DNA from: Plumapathes pennacea
Taxonomy: Eukaryota; Cnidaria; Anthozoa; Antipatharia; Myriopathidae
Assembly: GCA_964036295.1 (NCBI GenBank)
Contig: OZ038462.1
Span: 875,501 to 939,500 of the forward strand
Direction: 5' to 3'
DNA: 64,000 nt
The translations under genes were made by a program, and so were the position numbers. The notes under the pieces were generated by a model, which was not told the origin of the DNA, did no database searches, and saw only the letters and a list, made by a program, of their open reading frames with translations. Below are positions 41,270 to 52,375 of this stretch, in pieces (the first letter of the stretch is position 1; every line of letters starts with the position of its first letter).

Positions 41270-43777
41270 ATGGAAAAGCACGGTTGGAAACTGCAAAGAT
41301 CTTTGATCATCATCATCATCATCGCCTTCGTATTCTTTCTCGGCATTAGCCGTGCAAATATCACCTGCGAAACGAATGAGAGAATGAACGAGATAATCAA
41401 CATAAATGAGACGAAACGAGTGTTGGGCGATGCAGTGGGAGTTCTTCGCGGAGTGAAGCTGGAAGATAGGGAAGACTGCAAGGCGGAGTGCTGCAACACC
41501 TTGAACTGTAATGTGTACGTGTTTTACAATCGCTTGGGAAATTCAGCAAACTGCTTTCTTGTGAAATGCCTTCCGAAAGAGTCTTGTGTTTACAGTCAGC
41601 TAGTAGACTCAGTCGTCGGCATCCGAGAATTGAACGCTGGTGAGTAACGGTAGGTGCGCACGCTTCGCAATCCCTCAAAACGAGATCACAGAGGTTTCGC
41701 TGTGCTCATGGCTGTTAGATAACCAAACCATGACCATAACCTGGTTCACACGGTAAAGCAAGCGCAAACGCAAGCGCAAGAGAATGAAAACTTTTCCATT
41801 CTCTTGCGCTTGCTCTACAAATTTTATCGTGTGAACCGGTCGCTTGCGCTTGCTTTACTCGTGTGAACCAGCCTTAACCCTAACGTAATCCTAACTCTAA
41901 ACCTAAACCTAACCTCCCTATTAAGCGAGGCGAAACTTCGGTGATCTCGTTTTGAGGGATTGCGTAGCGCGCTCATCGTAACGGTAAAGCTAAGTATTCC
42001 ATCTAGCTACAGTACGTAGTATCTCAAAGTTGGAGCAAAAACTTGGATCAATTCAAGCTGTTACCATTCGTTCATTTCCTTGGAACATGTATTTTCTCGT
42101 GTACAGTAACCTATTCACCTTTATTTAAGCAGACATTGTGAGTGTCTATAATCATAACCATAACCTGTTTCACTGAGTGTTTATCATCTTCTTTGAGTTT
42201 AGCTTATTTCACTGGAAGCTTTTCTTCTGCAACATTCAAAATTCATATTGGGGTGGCATAAAATTACTGTAACTCTGAAAAAATGGTGTTCCACTATATG
42301 GCACTATATGGTGTATTTTCATATTCTTCAGGGTTCTATCAGAATGAAGACTCGCAGAAAAGGAACATGAATTCAACTCCTGCAACAACTGTGATGGTTT
42401 GTAATGCATCATGCTTTACAAGACTTGTAGTGATAAACATGTTGAGGATGTATTCAGGACTGCTCTTTATAACTAGGCTTACTTTGTTTATGAATGAGTG
42501 GTACATTATATGGGCTCCATAATCTAAACCTCCCCCTTCCCCCTGGGGTTTTATTCAATAAGCTACTACCCCCCCCCCCCCCCCCTGGAAATCTGAGGAT
42601 CTTATTATTCAATTTTCCAGGATTGGAATTGGCAAACCCAAGAGTGATCAACTTCAATTTTCTCTTTCAGTCTCACATTATACAATTCACTTCCTTAGGC
42701 CTGTTTCAAACGTCAAATTTCGCAGCTAATTTACAACAATGTAAATTAGCTGAAACATTAGCTTTTGCTCATTTGCATTGCATTCGATGAATGTGAAGTT
42801 TGAAGTTTAAAAATGGCCCAAGTCCACAGATACTCCTTTTAAACTCGTGAATGCGAAGCAATGAACGAGTTATTGTGAGTGGGGGGAATTTCATTTGCTC
42901 GATCGCTTGCTCGCTCGTTCCATTGATGTAAACTTCTGGCGGAAGTGGGTTCCACTGACCAGTGCATAACACTGGCGCAGGCCTTGCAAATTTTCAGCTG
43001 ACACTATACAGTATTGAATTTATTTGTATACTCTTTCAATCTGCACTTTTTCATTTTCAGGTGCTGGATGGAAATATGACAACAAAAGTCCCAACATCTG
43101 AGATAAATGGCAAGTATCTATAGGTTGAGGTACTGAAGGCTGGTGGTTCACACAAGGTAGTGCAAGTGCACGGTTCACATGGCATAATTTGTAATTAAAG
43201 CAAGTGCAAGCACAGGAGAATGGAAACTTTTCCATTCTCTTACCCTTACTTTTCTGTGTGAACCAGTCTTGAGTTGCAAAATTAATACAATACAATCATC
43301 CAGTAAAGGAAAATGGCTAACTTAATAGCTGTTAGCTGTAGAGCTGTTTATAGCTGGCAAACAAGAAGACTGCTCAGGGAAATAAATGATGCTTCCCCTA
43401 TATTTTTAAAAAAGAAAAGTCTTGTCGCAGTTCCAAAAGCACTCACAGTTACCCAGTAGGTAGAAAATTATTTTGTAACATTACTGTAATGTATTCTTTT
43501 TGTCTTGGTAGAAGCCATTATCAATGCCACCAGTGCTCCTGTTGCCAACATAACAATGATGTCAGAAATCCAAGCAACCTCAACGCCAAACTCACTGATT
43601 GAGGAAAAACATGCACAAGATGAAAATAACCACACAACTGTTGCATCTCTGGTCATTGCACTTTTCTTTGGGATCCTGTTCCTCTTTGCAGTGGTCCTTC
43701 TTATTGGACGACCATGGTGGGATTCATTCCATAGACCACGGTACTCCAAAGTTGATTACTTAATGAATGGACTGTAA
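41270..43777 (+). CDS. MANSC-domain single-pass membrane protein
   Basis: Four exons join in phase to 249 residues: 41270-41639, 42332-42396, 43061-43109 and 43512-43777. The N terminus has a signal peptide (SLIIIIIIAFVFFLGISRA). Residues ~33-110 form a MANSC (seven-cysteine N-terminal motif) domain with Cys in DCKAECCNTLNCNVYVF and NCFLVKC. A Ser/Thr/Asn-rich stalk with several NxT/S sites follows, then one transmembrane helix (about 205-228, VASLVIALFFGILFLFAVVLLI) and a short tail ending in YSKVDYLMNGL. The topology resembles vertebrate MANSC1, a type I membrane protein of unclear function. Exon 3 ends in a GC donor (AATG then GCAAGT). The two small exons were placed by splice sites and phase only. 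Foldback repeats lie in introns 1 and 2. Confidence 0.85.
41741..41872. repeat. Foldback/MITE-like element in MANSC gene intron 1
   Basis: CAAGCGCAAGAGAATG (41771-41786) pairs perfectly with CATTCTCTTGCGCTTG (41797-41812) across a 10-bp loop. Outer arms GGTTCACACGGTAAAGCAAG and CTTGCTTTACTCGTGTGAAC also pair. It is the same family as 43145-43275. Confidence 0.8.
43145..43275. repeat. Foldback/MITE-like element in MANSC gene intron 3
   Basis: A diverged relative of the 41741-41872 element, with GAATGGAAACTTTTCCATTC at its centre and GGTTCACAC/GTGTGAACC ends. It lies just downstream of exon 3. Confidence 0.75.
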
Positions 43778-46064
43778 AATAATACTTGTCATGTTGTAGA
43801 GAGGTTTGGTAAGTTTTTGGGTACAGATTTATTTGGTCAACTACAAAAACAAAGAAGCCTTTTGGTGTAAAGGGGACTCTCAAACTCAACTGCCATATAG
43901 TTATGGTGGCATGGTAGGTTACTGATACTGTGTACTGTTTCCAGGTTGCCTCTCCAGATTATTCCACAAATTCTTCAAAATATCCTGTCTGTTTTATTGT
44001 GAAATAGTTTTTGGGAATACATGTACCTATAGACAATCAAGAAAATTCCAGTGAAAATAATGAAACAAATCTACAATAGTTACTGACATTTTTGTTATTG
44101 TGATGAACAAAAACCCTTAAATCTTTCCTTATGCCCTTTGGCCGTTCACAGGTTTTACTTATGCATGATTATATCTTTTTACATGCAAGTCAAACATAAA
44201 ATAATCAAAATAGATCACAAAGATAGTGCTTCTTGTCGACCAGTACAATTTTTACTATGCATTACCGAACTTGAGTTAGTGCAATATTTAGGTATTACTA
44301 TAAACTACAGTGTAATATTTATTGATTTAATGTTATAGTTATTTAGGGCACAGGCTAGTGTAAGAACTAGCATCAATCTGCATTGTTGTAGAGATAAAGC
44401 ATAAATTATAAATTACAAATATGAACAGAGCCATACTTAGCAAAGGGTTTTAGTCCTTTTAAAAAATGCCTAAAACATCAGGTTAAACCACTTTATGGCA
44501 TAAAGTATCAACTCTGTGTGGTTGTTAGATGGGAAGCACTTTCTGTTGGCCTTGGGAGTTAATGGTATTTTAAAAACTAAGTACTTACTATGTCACTTGT
44601 ACATTTCCTTCTTAAAAGTTTTGGAAATCTGTAATTTGAGCTTGGAAATGAAAAGTTTAAATGACTTATCTGTTATGCTTTTTGTAGACCTATAGTCATT
44701 ATGAGGGCCTCATATAAATTTGGGTCTATGGTTAGCTTAGTACCCATGAGTGTGTACTTGAATTTGCTCTATTTTCCAACCAAGGTATTCCACTAAAATT
44801 ACCATATCTATTTATGGTACTAAGTGTGTGAATATTTCTTGGATAGCTTTCAATACCAGGTTGTGGCAACATATTTCAAATAATTGCTTTATGTAATAAT
44901 ATTGCTATTGTGGGGACTTAGTGAACTAGACTAAGACCAGTTTGCTTGTTTTTTCTAGAATGTAATTTAGCTAACGCATGCAATATAATCATAAGAGAGG
45001 AATGCACTAGAGTAATACATATTATAGCTATATTATACTAGATGTTCCATATTTGGAAGTGAAATGGTTGCCTTTTTCTAAATCATATGCATTGATACAG
45101 CTCTTTTTTTAATCTCTTAAAATAAATTTCTCCGTTGCTGTATTTGTAGAAACAATATTCTGACAGTTTTCCCAGCTTTAGTAAATATGCAACAAATCTA
45201 CTCCTTAATTTAAAATGTGTTTGTTACATGTACTGTAGGCAGACTGAAATGGTAGCGAATTAAAGTAGAAACTCTACATGAGAAATAGAGACTTGAGAAA
45301 CTTTAGAGCCACTGATGGCCTAAGAGGGCAAAGCAGAGACACTGACTTGCGTTACTGGATAAAGTGCTGATGTGGTGCTTTTGGTGAACTGGATAAGCTT
45401 ATGACCACCGAAAACTAGGCCCAACCACAAAGAAAAATGTTTGCATTTTCAATAATTGAAAGCAGATACATGTGGCCAGACAAGGTCTTAGTGGCATCCA
45501 TGTCATTAAAAGTTTGTAGCAAGTTCAAAGCAGAAAATGCATGCACAGAAATGCAATTGCAGTAAATTAAGTTTACAGTGCAAGTACTGTTGGTCTTGGG
45601 GTTATTGGTATTTTAGGAACTAAGGTAAATTTGTCTATAGTACTGTGAGGGGAAATAAATAAAATGTTGTAAATAGATTGAAAGTATTGCCAAAATCCAT
45701 TAATTGTTGTAACTTTTGCAGTATCAGACCCTTTCAGGTTTACTGTGATTTGTGTACTTGTTTTTGTTAAATGTACTGTAAACAAAGATGTTAAATGGGG
45801 GTACTCTGGGTTACATTTTGTTTTGGCCTATTCTGGAATGAGCAAAAAGGCCCAGCACCTGAGAAAAAGTCTCAGGTGCTGGGCCAGTTTGTTATAACCA
45901 CAGGCAGCCCAAACTTGTTGTGATCGGCCCCAAAACAGCCCACATGGGATAAAATAACACAAGGAACAAGGTAAGTCCAGTGTATTTTAAAAAAAGTAAT
46001 AAAAATTCTGAATGTCTGAACTGAATGTCAACACTAGACTGGGCTGCTTGTGTTATAACAGATT
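43778..46064. other. 3' region of the MANSC gene and intergenic sequence
   Basis: Probably includes a 3' UTR of unknown length. A candidate AATAAA is near 45655. It contains a perfect 16-bp hairpin at 45849-45885. No gene was recognised. Confidence 0.45.
45849..45885. repeat. Perfect 16-bp inverted repeat
   Basis: GGCCCAGCACCTGAGA (45849-45864), loop AAAAG, then TCTCAGGTGCTGGGCC (45870-45885), with no mismatch. It is GC-rich in AT-rich surroundings. Confidence 0.95.
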
Positions 46065-46560
46065 GTTTCTTAACTTTTTTTTATTTTTTTATTTATTTTT
46101 TTATTTAAACAATATTTGAGCGTTACATTTGCTCCAGGAGCTAAAGCTCATCGAGGGAGCTTATGTAAATTTAATACATGCAACGGTATATCAGACACAA
46201 AATAGAAACAGAGTTTTCGGACAAAAAATAAATAAATAAATAAAATAATAATAAAGCAAGTTACCATTAAATGCTAAGATGTAAATCGTGCAGACTGCAT
46301 GATATAAGATTGAACTGCTTTGAACAAGTTTACGTTGGTCTGAAAGTCGATATGAGGAGAACCATATAAAAACCAATGAATCTTTTGAGCCTTAGTTGAA
46401 TGCAGCCAGTTACCGCCAAGATTCTGAGCAGCAAAGATAAACAACGTATCACACAGTGATAGCTGCTCATAGCAAGTACATGATCAAGTTTAGCTCTAAA
46501 CCCAAATATTTCCTGGTCAGTCACAATATGGCCTTAATGTAATGTACGTACAAACCACGA
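46065..46560 (-). mobile_element. 5'-truncated non-LTR (LINE-like) retrotransposon tail
   Basis: The minus strand ends an open frame with HWFLYGSPHIDFQTNVNLFK then VQSYIMQSARFTS and a stop. An untranslated stretch with GAGCTTTAGCTCCTGGAGC follows, then A-rich (ATAAA)n tails near 46215-46250 and 46078-46105. A C-terminal coding remnant plus a simple A-rich tail is the usual form of a dead, 5'-truncated LINE copy. The family is not determined and no target-site duplication was resolved. Confidence 0.5.
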
Positions 46561-49052
46561 CCCTGTTAAAGTCGCAAAGTTTAACTACTAATTTGTGACA
46601 CCAAACTCTCTTCAAGTTCATGAACGCCATCAGTACTCAACATGGTTGCCCACTATGCCCAGGGCAACCAGAAATTATGAAACATCCAATATTGCTTGAA
46701 GACAATCTACAGTCTGAAGGGCAACCAACCTATAGCCTTTCTGTTGATCACTGGCAATGTTGGCATGACAATGACAGCAGAGCATTGATTCTAACATGGC
46801 CTGGGAACAATGTAAAGATGACCCATTCAAGATTCTTAAATGTAAATGTTGTATTCCGTGAAAACCCTAAATGGCTATACCCTGTCTCGCTGAACATCCC
46901 AAATTTTCCAATGGAGTACACCAGGGTTTTATCAGGTTATTGTCAGCATACATGTATGCATATTATGCATAAATTATTTTTACTTTACATTCTTAACATA
47001 ACTATGACACTTAGGAATTAATCTGTTAATGTTTTGTTTATAATTGCACTGCTTGGATGACAGTAATTCCCTTGGGAATTTTAACTACCTTCAACTTTAG
47101 TTTTGTTTGCTATGCAACCTATTTCATATTTGTGTGTGGTCAAAACATCTGGCAGAACTCTCTTGACATCCAACATCTCAAGATGGCTGGAATCAAAAGA
47201 ATTCTCAACTGGATAACTCATTCCATTACACAGAAAATTCTTGAAATCTGATGATCATGCAGGTCTTGACTTGCCCACACCTTTATCAACAATAGTATCG
47301 TAATTTGCAAAGATCAAGAAAATTCTTTAAAAACTACTTAACATGTTTAAAATGTTTCTGAAATTAAAATTATGGTAATTGATTAAAAGGCATCTAATCA
47401 TAAAACTGGAATGACATTTGGAGATTATATTAGTTCCATATGAAGAAAATGAAGTACAAGGAAGGCAGCACTTTAGTCAGCTTATTTTGAACTTTTATTA
47501 TAAAACAACAGTGAGCATGATTGATTCTCAATGGACAATGTAACATGTGGAACCTTTGTCAATGAAGAAACAGTGAAACACTGGGTACTTTTCCCCCGAC
47601 TCACAAAGCATATCTTAAACTATATGGTACATACAAATGTCTTTCTGTGCATACATACATCAAGATCAAAATAGTTCTTTGTACACATGTATAGTGCTTT
47701 TACTACTGTAGACCTATCGTCAAGAAAATGTACAAAATGAACTGAAAACTATATACCAGACTGATTTTAAAATCCTGAATCAAAAACTGATTTTTCATAC
47801 ATTTTACTTGTCTAATATCACAGTCAGCAGCATGCTGAAGATTGTTACTAAATGCAATATTATTAATTTTAATTACTTGTATTTGGTGTAAGTTTGAATG
47901 CAGGTTCACACACAACACAAGTATATAAATGTACAGTAAGCAGAAGAAAATAACTAAAATGTTCCTTTTGTCTTGTGTCAACATGTGAAACAGTGAACTG
48001 TTGCCCAGATATAATGTAAACTCCCTCAGCTCTTACTGTATATACTGCAAGGCATAAGTTGCCAAGTCAACACAACAACAGTTTTAAGTGATGATCAAGT
48101 ATTGAGAAGTCACTTTTGACTTTTGAGTTCTGAGGGTATATTTTAGTACTTCTATAACTATGCCAAAAAGCTGTGCTGTGAGAACACATTCGTCAACAGC
48201 TTTAATTTAAATGGTCACATTTTGTGTTTTGCCTTTTATGCTGAGAAGATGTGAGACCTTTAAGTTTAAATCTTTCATTTTAATCAATCATGGCTAAGTC
48301 TATCGTGATCAAAAACTGACTTCACAAAATTATCAGAGCCATTTATCAACAGCAAACTCAATTTCTTCATGGAAGATACACTGAATGTGGCCATCTCACA
48401 TTTGGTTATTTTGTTTCAACACATAGTCTACAAAATGAATGTTACACCAAAATTGAATAGATCACTTTCCATATGGCAAAGTTACCCTTAGCTGGGTTTT
48501 GCCAATTTCTGAGTGAAAATAAATAATGAGTTATGTTGTTGAAGAAATTTTCTCAGTTGACTATCTGAACTTCTTCAAAATGTATCTAATTTTACTCCTG
48601 ATGTTAGTAGTTTCAGTAGCCAGAAATAATATTATTTTCCATTTTACATAACTTCATCACTACTTTATATGAACTGTATTGAAAAACTATCAACCACAAA
48701 GTTTCTGCTCAAATAGTTAAGGATTTTGTTGTAAGGTCAGGAGTAAAGGCTTTAATATGAGGTTCTTGATAGTCAGTTCTTGTCTTTAGAGCATGTTTGC
48801 TTCAGCCTATTCCGGAATAGGAATACTGATGCACCACAAAATCTCTTGGTTTGGATCGAATGGCGATTTATAAACTTTTAACTGTGTAATGAAGTGATTC
48901 AAACCAATGTTGATTAAAATGTCCCCCTATTTCTATTCCGGAAGAGACCTAACAAACACAGCATAGATGAATCTTGACTACTATTATAAAGTTACAGGAT
49001 ACAACTTTAAAATTTTATCATAAAATCAATCACAGCCCTATTTGTTTTTTCT
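46561..49052. other. Intergenic sequence and probable 3' UTR of the Bcl-2-like gene
   Basis: AT-rich with no convincing gene. The plus-strand frame at 46620-47021 (133 codons) has an ATG but no domain, no splice support and no repeat relation; I leave it uncalled. Palindromic TATTCCGGAATA-type boxes occur at about 48808 and in partial form at 48935. Confidence 0.4.
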
Positions 49053-50757
49053 CTATTTGCACACCAGCATCAAAAAGGCACCTATACCAAGGCCAGCAGC
49101 GGCTGCAAGGCCCCATCCACCATTATTAGCCACCTCCACATCACTTTTCCCTTGGAAAAACTTCACGAATCCATCCTAAAAATAGAAAGGAGATGAATGA
49201 GCCTGAAGCTTACTTTGCCAATATCAGGTAACTGCTGTATGTGCAAAACTTGTGAATGAACTTTACTATGATCACTATGATAAAGCCAAACCATAGGGCA
49301 ACATTTTATTCTGAGCTAGGGGAAATACCTTTTTATATATGGCCTTCCTGCAAGGGGTCTTTTCTTTTTGTAAATATAGTCAACATGTCGTAATATAATT
49401 TATATATTTTGTGATTTTTTTCTGCACTTTTGCAGTGTGACACCTCTGTCTCCCACGCAACAGTTCTTTACATTTTGCCCACAATCTACTAATATGGCAA
49501 AGGCCCGAAAGCCATCTTCTCGTCAAGAAAGAAAGACAATTTTCGATATCATCAACAGAAACTTCCGACAATGCTCATTATGGTCATATTTTTCCTGTAC
49601 CGGAAATGAACAGAATTATTTCGTTTCTATATCTTCGTTCACTTCGAAAGTAAAACTCCGAAAACTTCAACCTACGAGTCACTTTCTCATATAGCAGATT
49701 ATCGCCGTGAGTTCTTGTTCAGATCACTGCGAGCTATACACACAAACTTTATTTATGTACATATTCCCACGGTCAAAAAAAGCATACCTCACACACTGAA
49801 AAGATGCCAAAAATATTATTTGAGATATCCAGACCGCAAGATCGTTTGATTTTATTCTTATCGAAGCTATCCGAAGAAACTAGAGAAACGTGGAATATTT
49901 AGAGGGAATTTCTTCATGAATATTTTTTTCGTAAATTAATTGCGTGAGACGCAATTCACTCATTTTGTTTCCCGAAAGCGTTGTATGTCGCTCAAATACA
50001 CTTTCTTTCTTCTTTCTTTTATAATGACCCTGAATTTAAAAAATTCATCCAAAGGACTAAGTAAAGAGAACGACCGTTCTAAATTCAGACCTTTCCAACG
50101 AACGAATCATTCGTGTTTGAACGCCTCGGTACCGTTCTAGAATGACTAGTTCTTTGGTAAGATGAGATCTAAAGATAAGAGAGAATCAAGGGGGATTCTT
50201 TTCTTTTTAACCCCATTCATCTAAGAACGTACGTCCGTAGTGGGAAGGTTTTATTCCGAAAGACTTTATGAACAACATTCAGCAACGTAGTTGTAAAATC
50301 ACTCTCAATAACTACTCACCCAGCCTCCATTTTCATCAAACCAGGTCCCCAAGTGTTGATCCATATACGTCGAAAGCCAGTCCACCAAATTCTCGACAAG
50401 CTGAGCTAAGTCTTCTCTTTGGGCACAATATACCGAAAGAGTCGCCCCAAAGGCGAAAAACGCAACAATCCGTCCCCAGTTATTGCCTGCTTGAAATAAC
50501 TCGTCCGCGATTCCCACAAAAGTCGAATACGTCGTGGCTTGAGTCAGAGTAAGTCGGTCACACATGTTTGAGAAAAGAGCTTCGTTTGCACTAATAAGTT
50601 CATTTGTTACTCTTCTCAAACGCAATGCTGCTTTGGATGGATTACTGTCCTCGTCGAAGCCGTTCAAGTGAATACCATTTTCGCACAGCTTGTACGACAC
50701 AAATCCATGAACAAAACTTCGAAATCGGTTTACGTTTCCCGGGGTCATCGCAGGCAT
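49053..50757 (-). CDS. Bcl-2 family apoptosis regulator
   Basis: Two exons, 50757-50320 and 49175-49053, join in phase 0 to 186 residues. BH1 is clear (NNWGRIVAFFAFGA, about 92-105). BH2 is split exactly by the intron (TWFDENGGW then DGFVKFF), the position known for Bcl-2 family introns. The C terminus carries a hydrophobic tail anchor (GWGLAAAAGLGIGAFLMLV) and ends CK. Residues ~43-57 (AALRLRRVTNELISA) sit where BH3 is expected but lack the usual Gly-Asp. Bcl-2 proteins govern mitochondrial outer-membrane permeabilisation. NWGR and the tail fit both anti-apoptotic members and Bax/Bak/Bok types, so the direction of action is not decided. The donor is GTGAGT and the acceptor TTTTTAG. Confidence 0.92.
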
Positions 50758-51617
50758 AGTTTATCAGCTGATAATCCAAATGCTTCTTCTTGGGCCGTCG
50801 TTCTTTGACACGGTTGTGATCTGATGTCAGTTGGTTGAGGGTATACAGAACTTTGAATAGAACACAGATCGCCCCTCGGTTAAGTACCCTCGGGAAACGG
50901 GAAGTAATACTTCACAAACAGGGAAAACACCAATTTACAACTACACATTCAGTCGCTTCCACAACGAACTAGCATTCAGTGCTTGCAGCACTTAATAAGT
51001 CGTCGGTTCACCAATCACCGAGTTGATAAAAATAGAAATACACAATTACGTCAGCCCTGAATCAGGCTGTGAGGACCTGGGACGCTCCGAACTTAAAGCG
51101 CCAAATTATCGCAACTGTCCAAATCAACGAGAGACTGTATTTTCTTAAAATGGGAATCGATAGTTTGAAATGAATGCATGAGTCCTCGCTGCCGTATGCA
51201 CCGCGCCAAGGCTGTATGATATGTTTTAAGAGATGTATTGGGTTGAAGGCTGAAGCAGATACAACCTCGTTTGTGGTTAAATAATTGTTTAGTGCTTTTC
51301 ACGGGGAATTTTTTAGGCAATCGATTTTAAACTAATTGTTTGTGTAAAAAAAAAAAAAAAAAAGAGTCAGAACTACCAAGGCGGTTCTTTCAGTTTCGGC
51401 CCGCGGTTACGTCACACATGACGTACAACCGGCAGGAAATAAACATGTTTTCAAAGGGAAGAACCACCGGAAGTACACATCCAGGGCAGGGCCATACAAC
51501 TGTATTTTTTAAGCTCTTTACACTAACTCTACTGACTTTCATCAGACAATGGCCGTTTAGTGGTGTAAGAATATACTTGTCTCGGCCATGGAAGATTCTC
51601 AGCTGCGTTGCTCTGCA
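50758..51617. other. Intergenic upstream of the Bcl-2-like gene
   Basis: Should hold the promoter of the Bcl-2-like gene. An A run is at about 51346-51363, and GTTACGTCACACATGACGTAC near 51408-51430 contains CRE-like half sites. No gene was recognised. Confidence 0.4.
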
Positions 51618-52375
51618 CCACCACATAAGTAGTGAAAGTTATTCCTTCTTCTTCTCCTCATTCTGCAGGCTTATTAGGAATATTATTCAGTTTTCTCTTC
51701 AGTTCTCGGTTCATCTTTGGGTCTACCGTGTTGTTCGGGTCTAACGTTTCCCAGTATTTTTCCTTCTCCTGCTTCAGACCAGTTCGCTTCTTCAGCTCTT
51801 CCAGGTCACGTATTAACAGCCGTCACCAGCAAACTCAAACACATATATTTTGTATCACACTACAAGTAGTGGAAGTTATTCCTTCTTCTTCTTCTCTTCA
51901 TTCTGCAGGCTTATTTTAGTCACTGTAGTTAGAAATATTATTCAGTTTTCTCTTCAGTTCTCGGTTCATCTTCGGGTCTACCGTGTTGTTCGAGTCTACC
52001 GTTTCCCAGTATTTTTCCTTCTCCTGCTTCAGTCCAGTCCGCTTCTTCAGCTCTTCCAGGTCACGTATTAACAGCCGTCACCAGCAAACTCAAACACATA
52101 TATTTTGTATCACACTACAAGTAGTGGAAGTTATTCCTTCTTCTTCTTCTCTTCATTCTGCAGGCTTACTTTAGTCTCTTATAGTTAGAAATATTATTCA
52201 GTTTTCTCTTCAGTTCTCGGCTTCATCTTCGGGTTTACCGTGTTCAGTTGTGTTCCCAGCTATTGGCTTCCTTCCTGATCCGTAGTTCCGTACTTTCCCA
52301 GTGTTTTTCCTTCTTCTGCTTCCGTTCAGTCCGCTTCTTCAACTCTTCCAGATCACGTATTTAAAAGTCTGTGCG
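51618..52375. repeat. Three tandem ~250-bp units with a conserved minus-strand frame
   Basis: Units begin near 51618, 51866 and 52120 with GTAGTGGAAGTTATTCCTTC or close variants. On the minus strand each contains a short frame: DLEELKKRTGLKQEKEKYWE in the first two, continuing to PKMNRELKRKLNN, and DLEELKKRTERKQKKEKHWE in the third, which then diverges through an insertion. The frame holds while third-base changes occur (for example ACGGTAGAC versus ACGTTAGAC). No start codon or splice pair links the frames convincingly. It could be a duplicated exon, a decayed gene or a minisatellite with a chance frame. Confidence 0.7.

Noticed and set aside
41876-41930. Telomere-like CCTAAC repeats
   Set aside because: Only a few irregular units (CCTAACGTAATCCTAACTCT and CCTAAACCTAACC) inside an intron. 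Too short and degenerate to call an interstitial telomere.
46620-47021. 133-codon plus-strand frame with an ATG
   Set aside because: No domain, signal peptide, splice signals or paralogue. Length alone is not enough in this composition, though it cannot be excluded.
49437-49694. Plus-strand frame containing MAKARKPSSRQERKTIFDII inside the Bcl-2-like gene intron
   Set aside because: Only a short frame on the opposite strand within an intron, with no domain and no downstream exon found.
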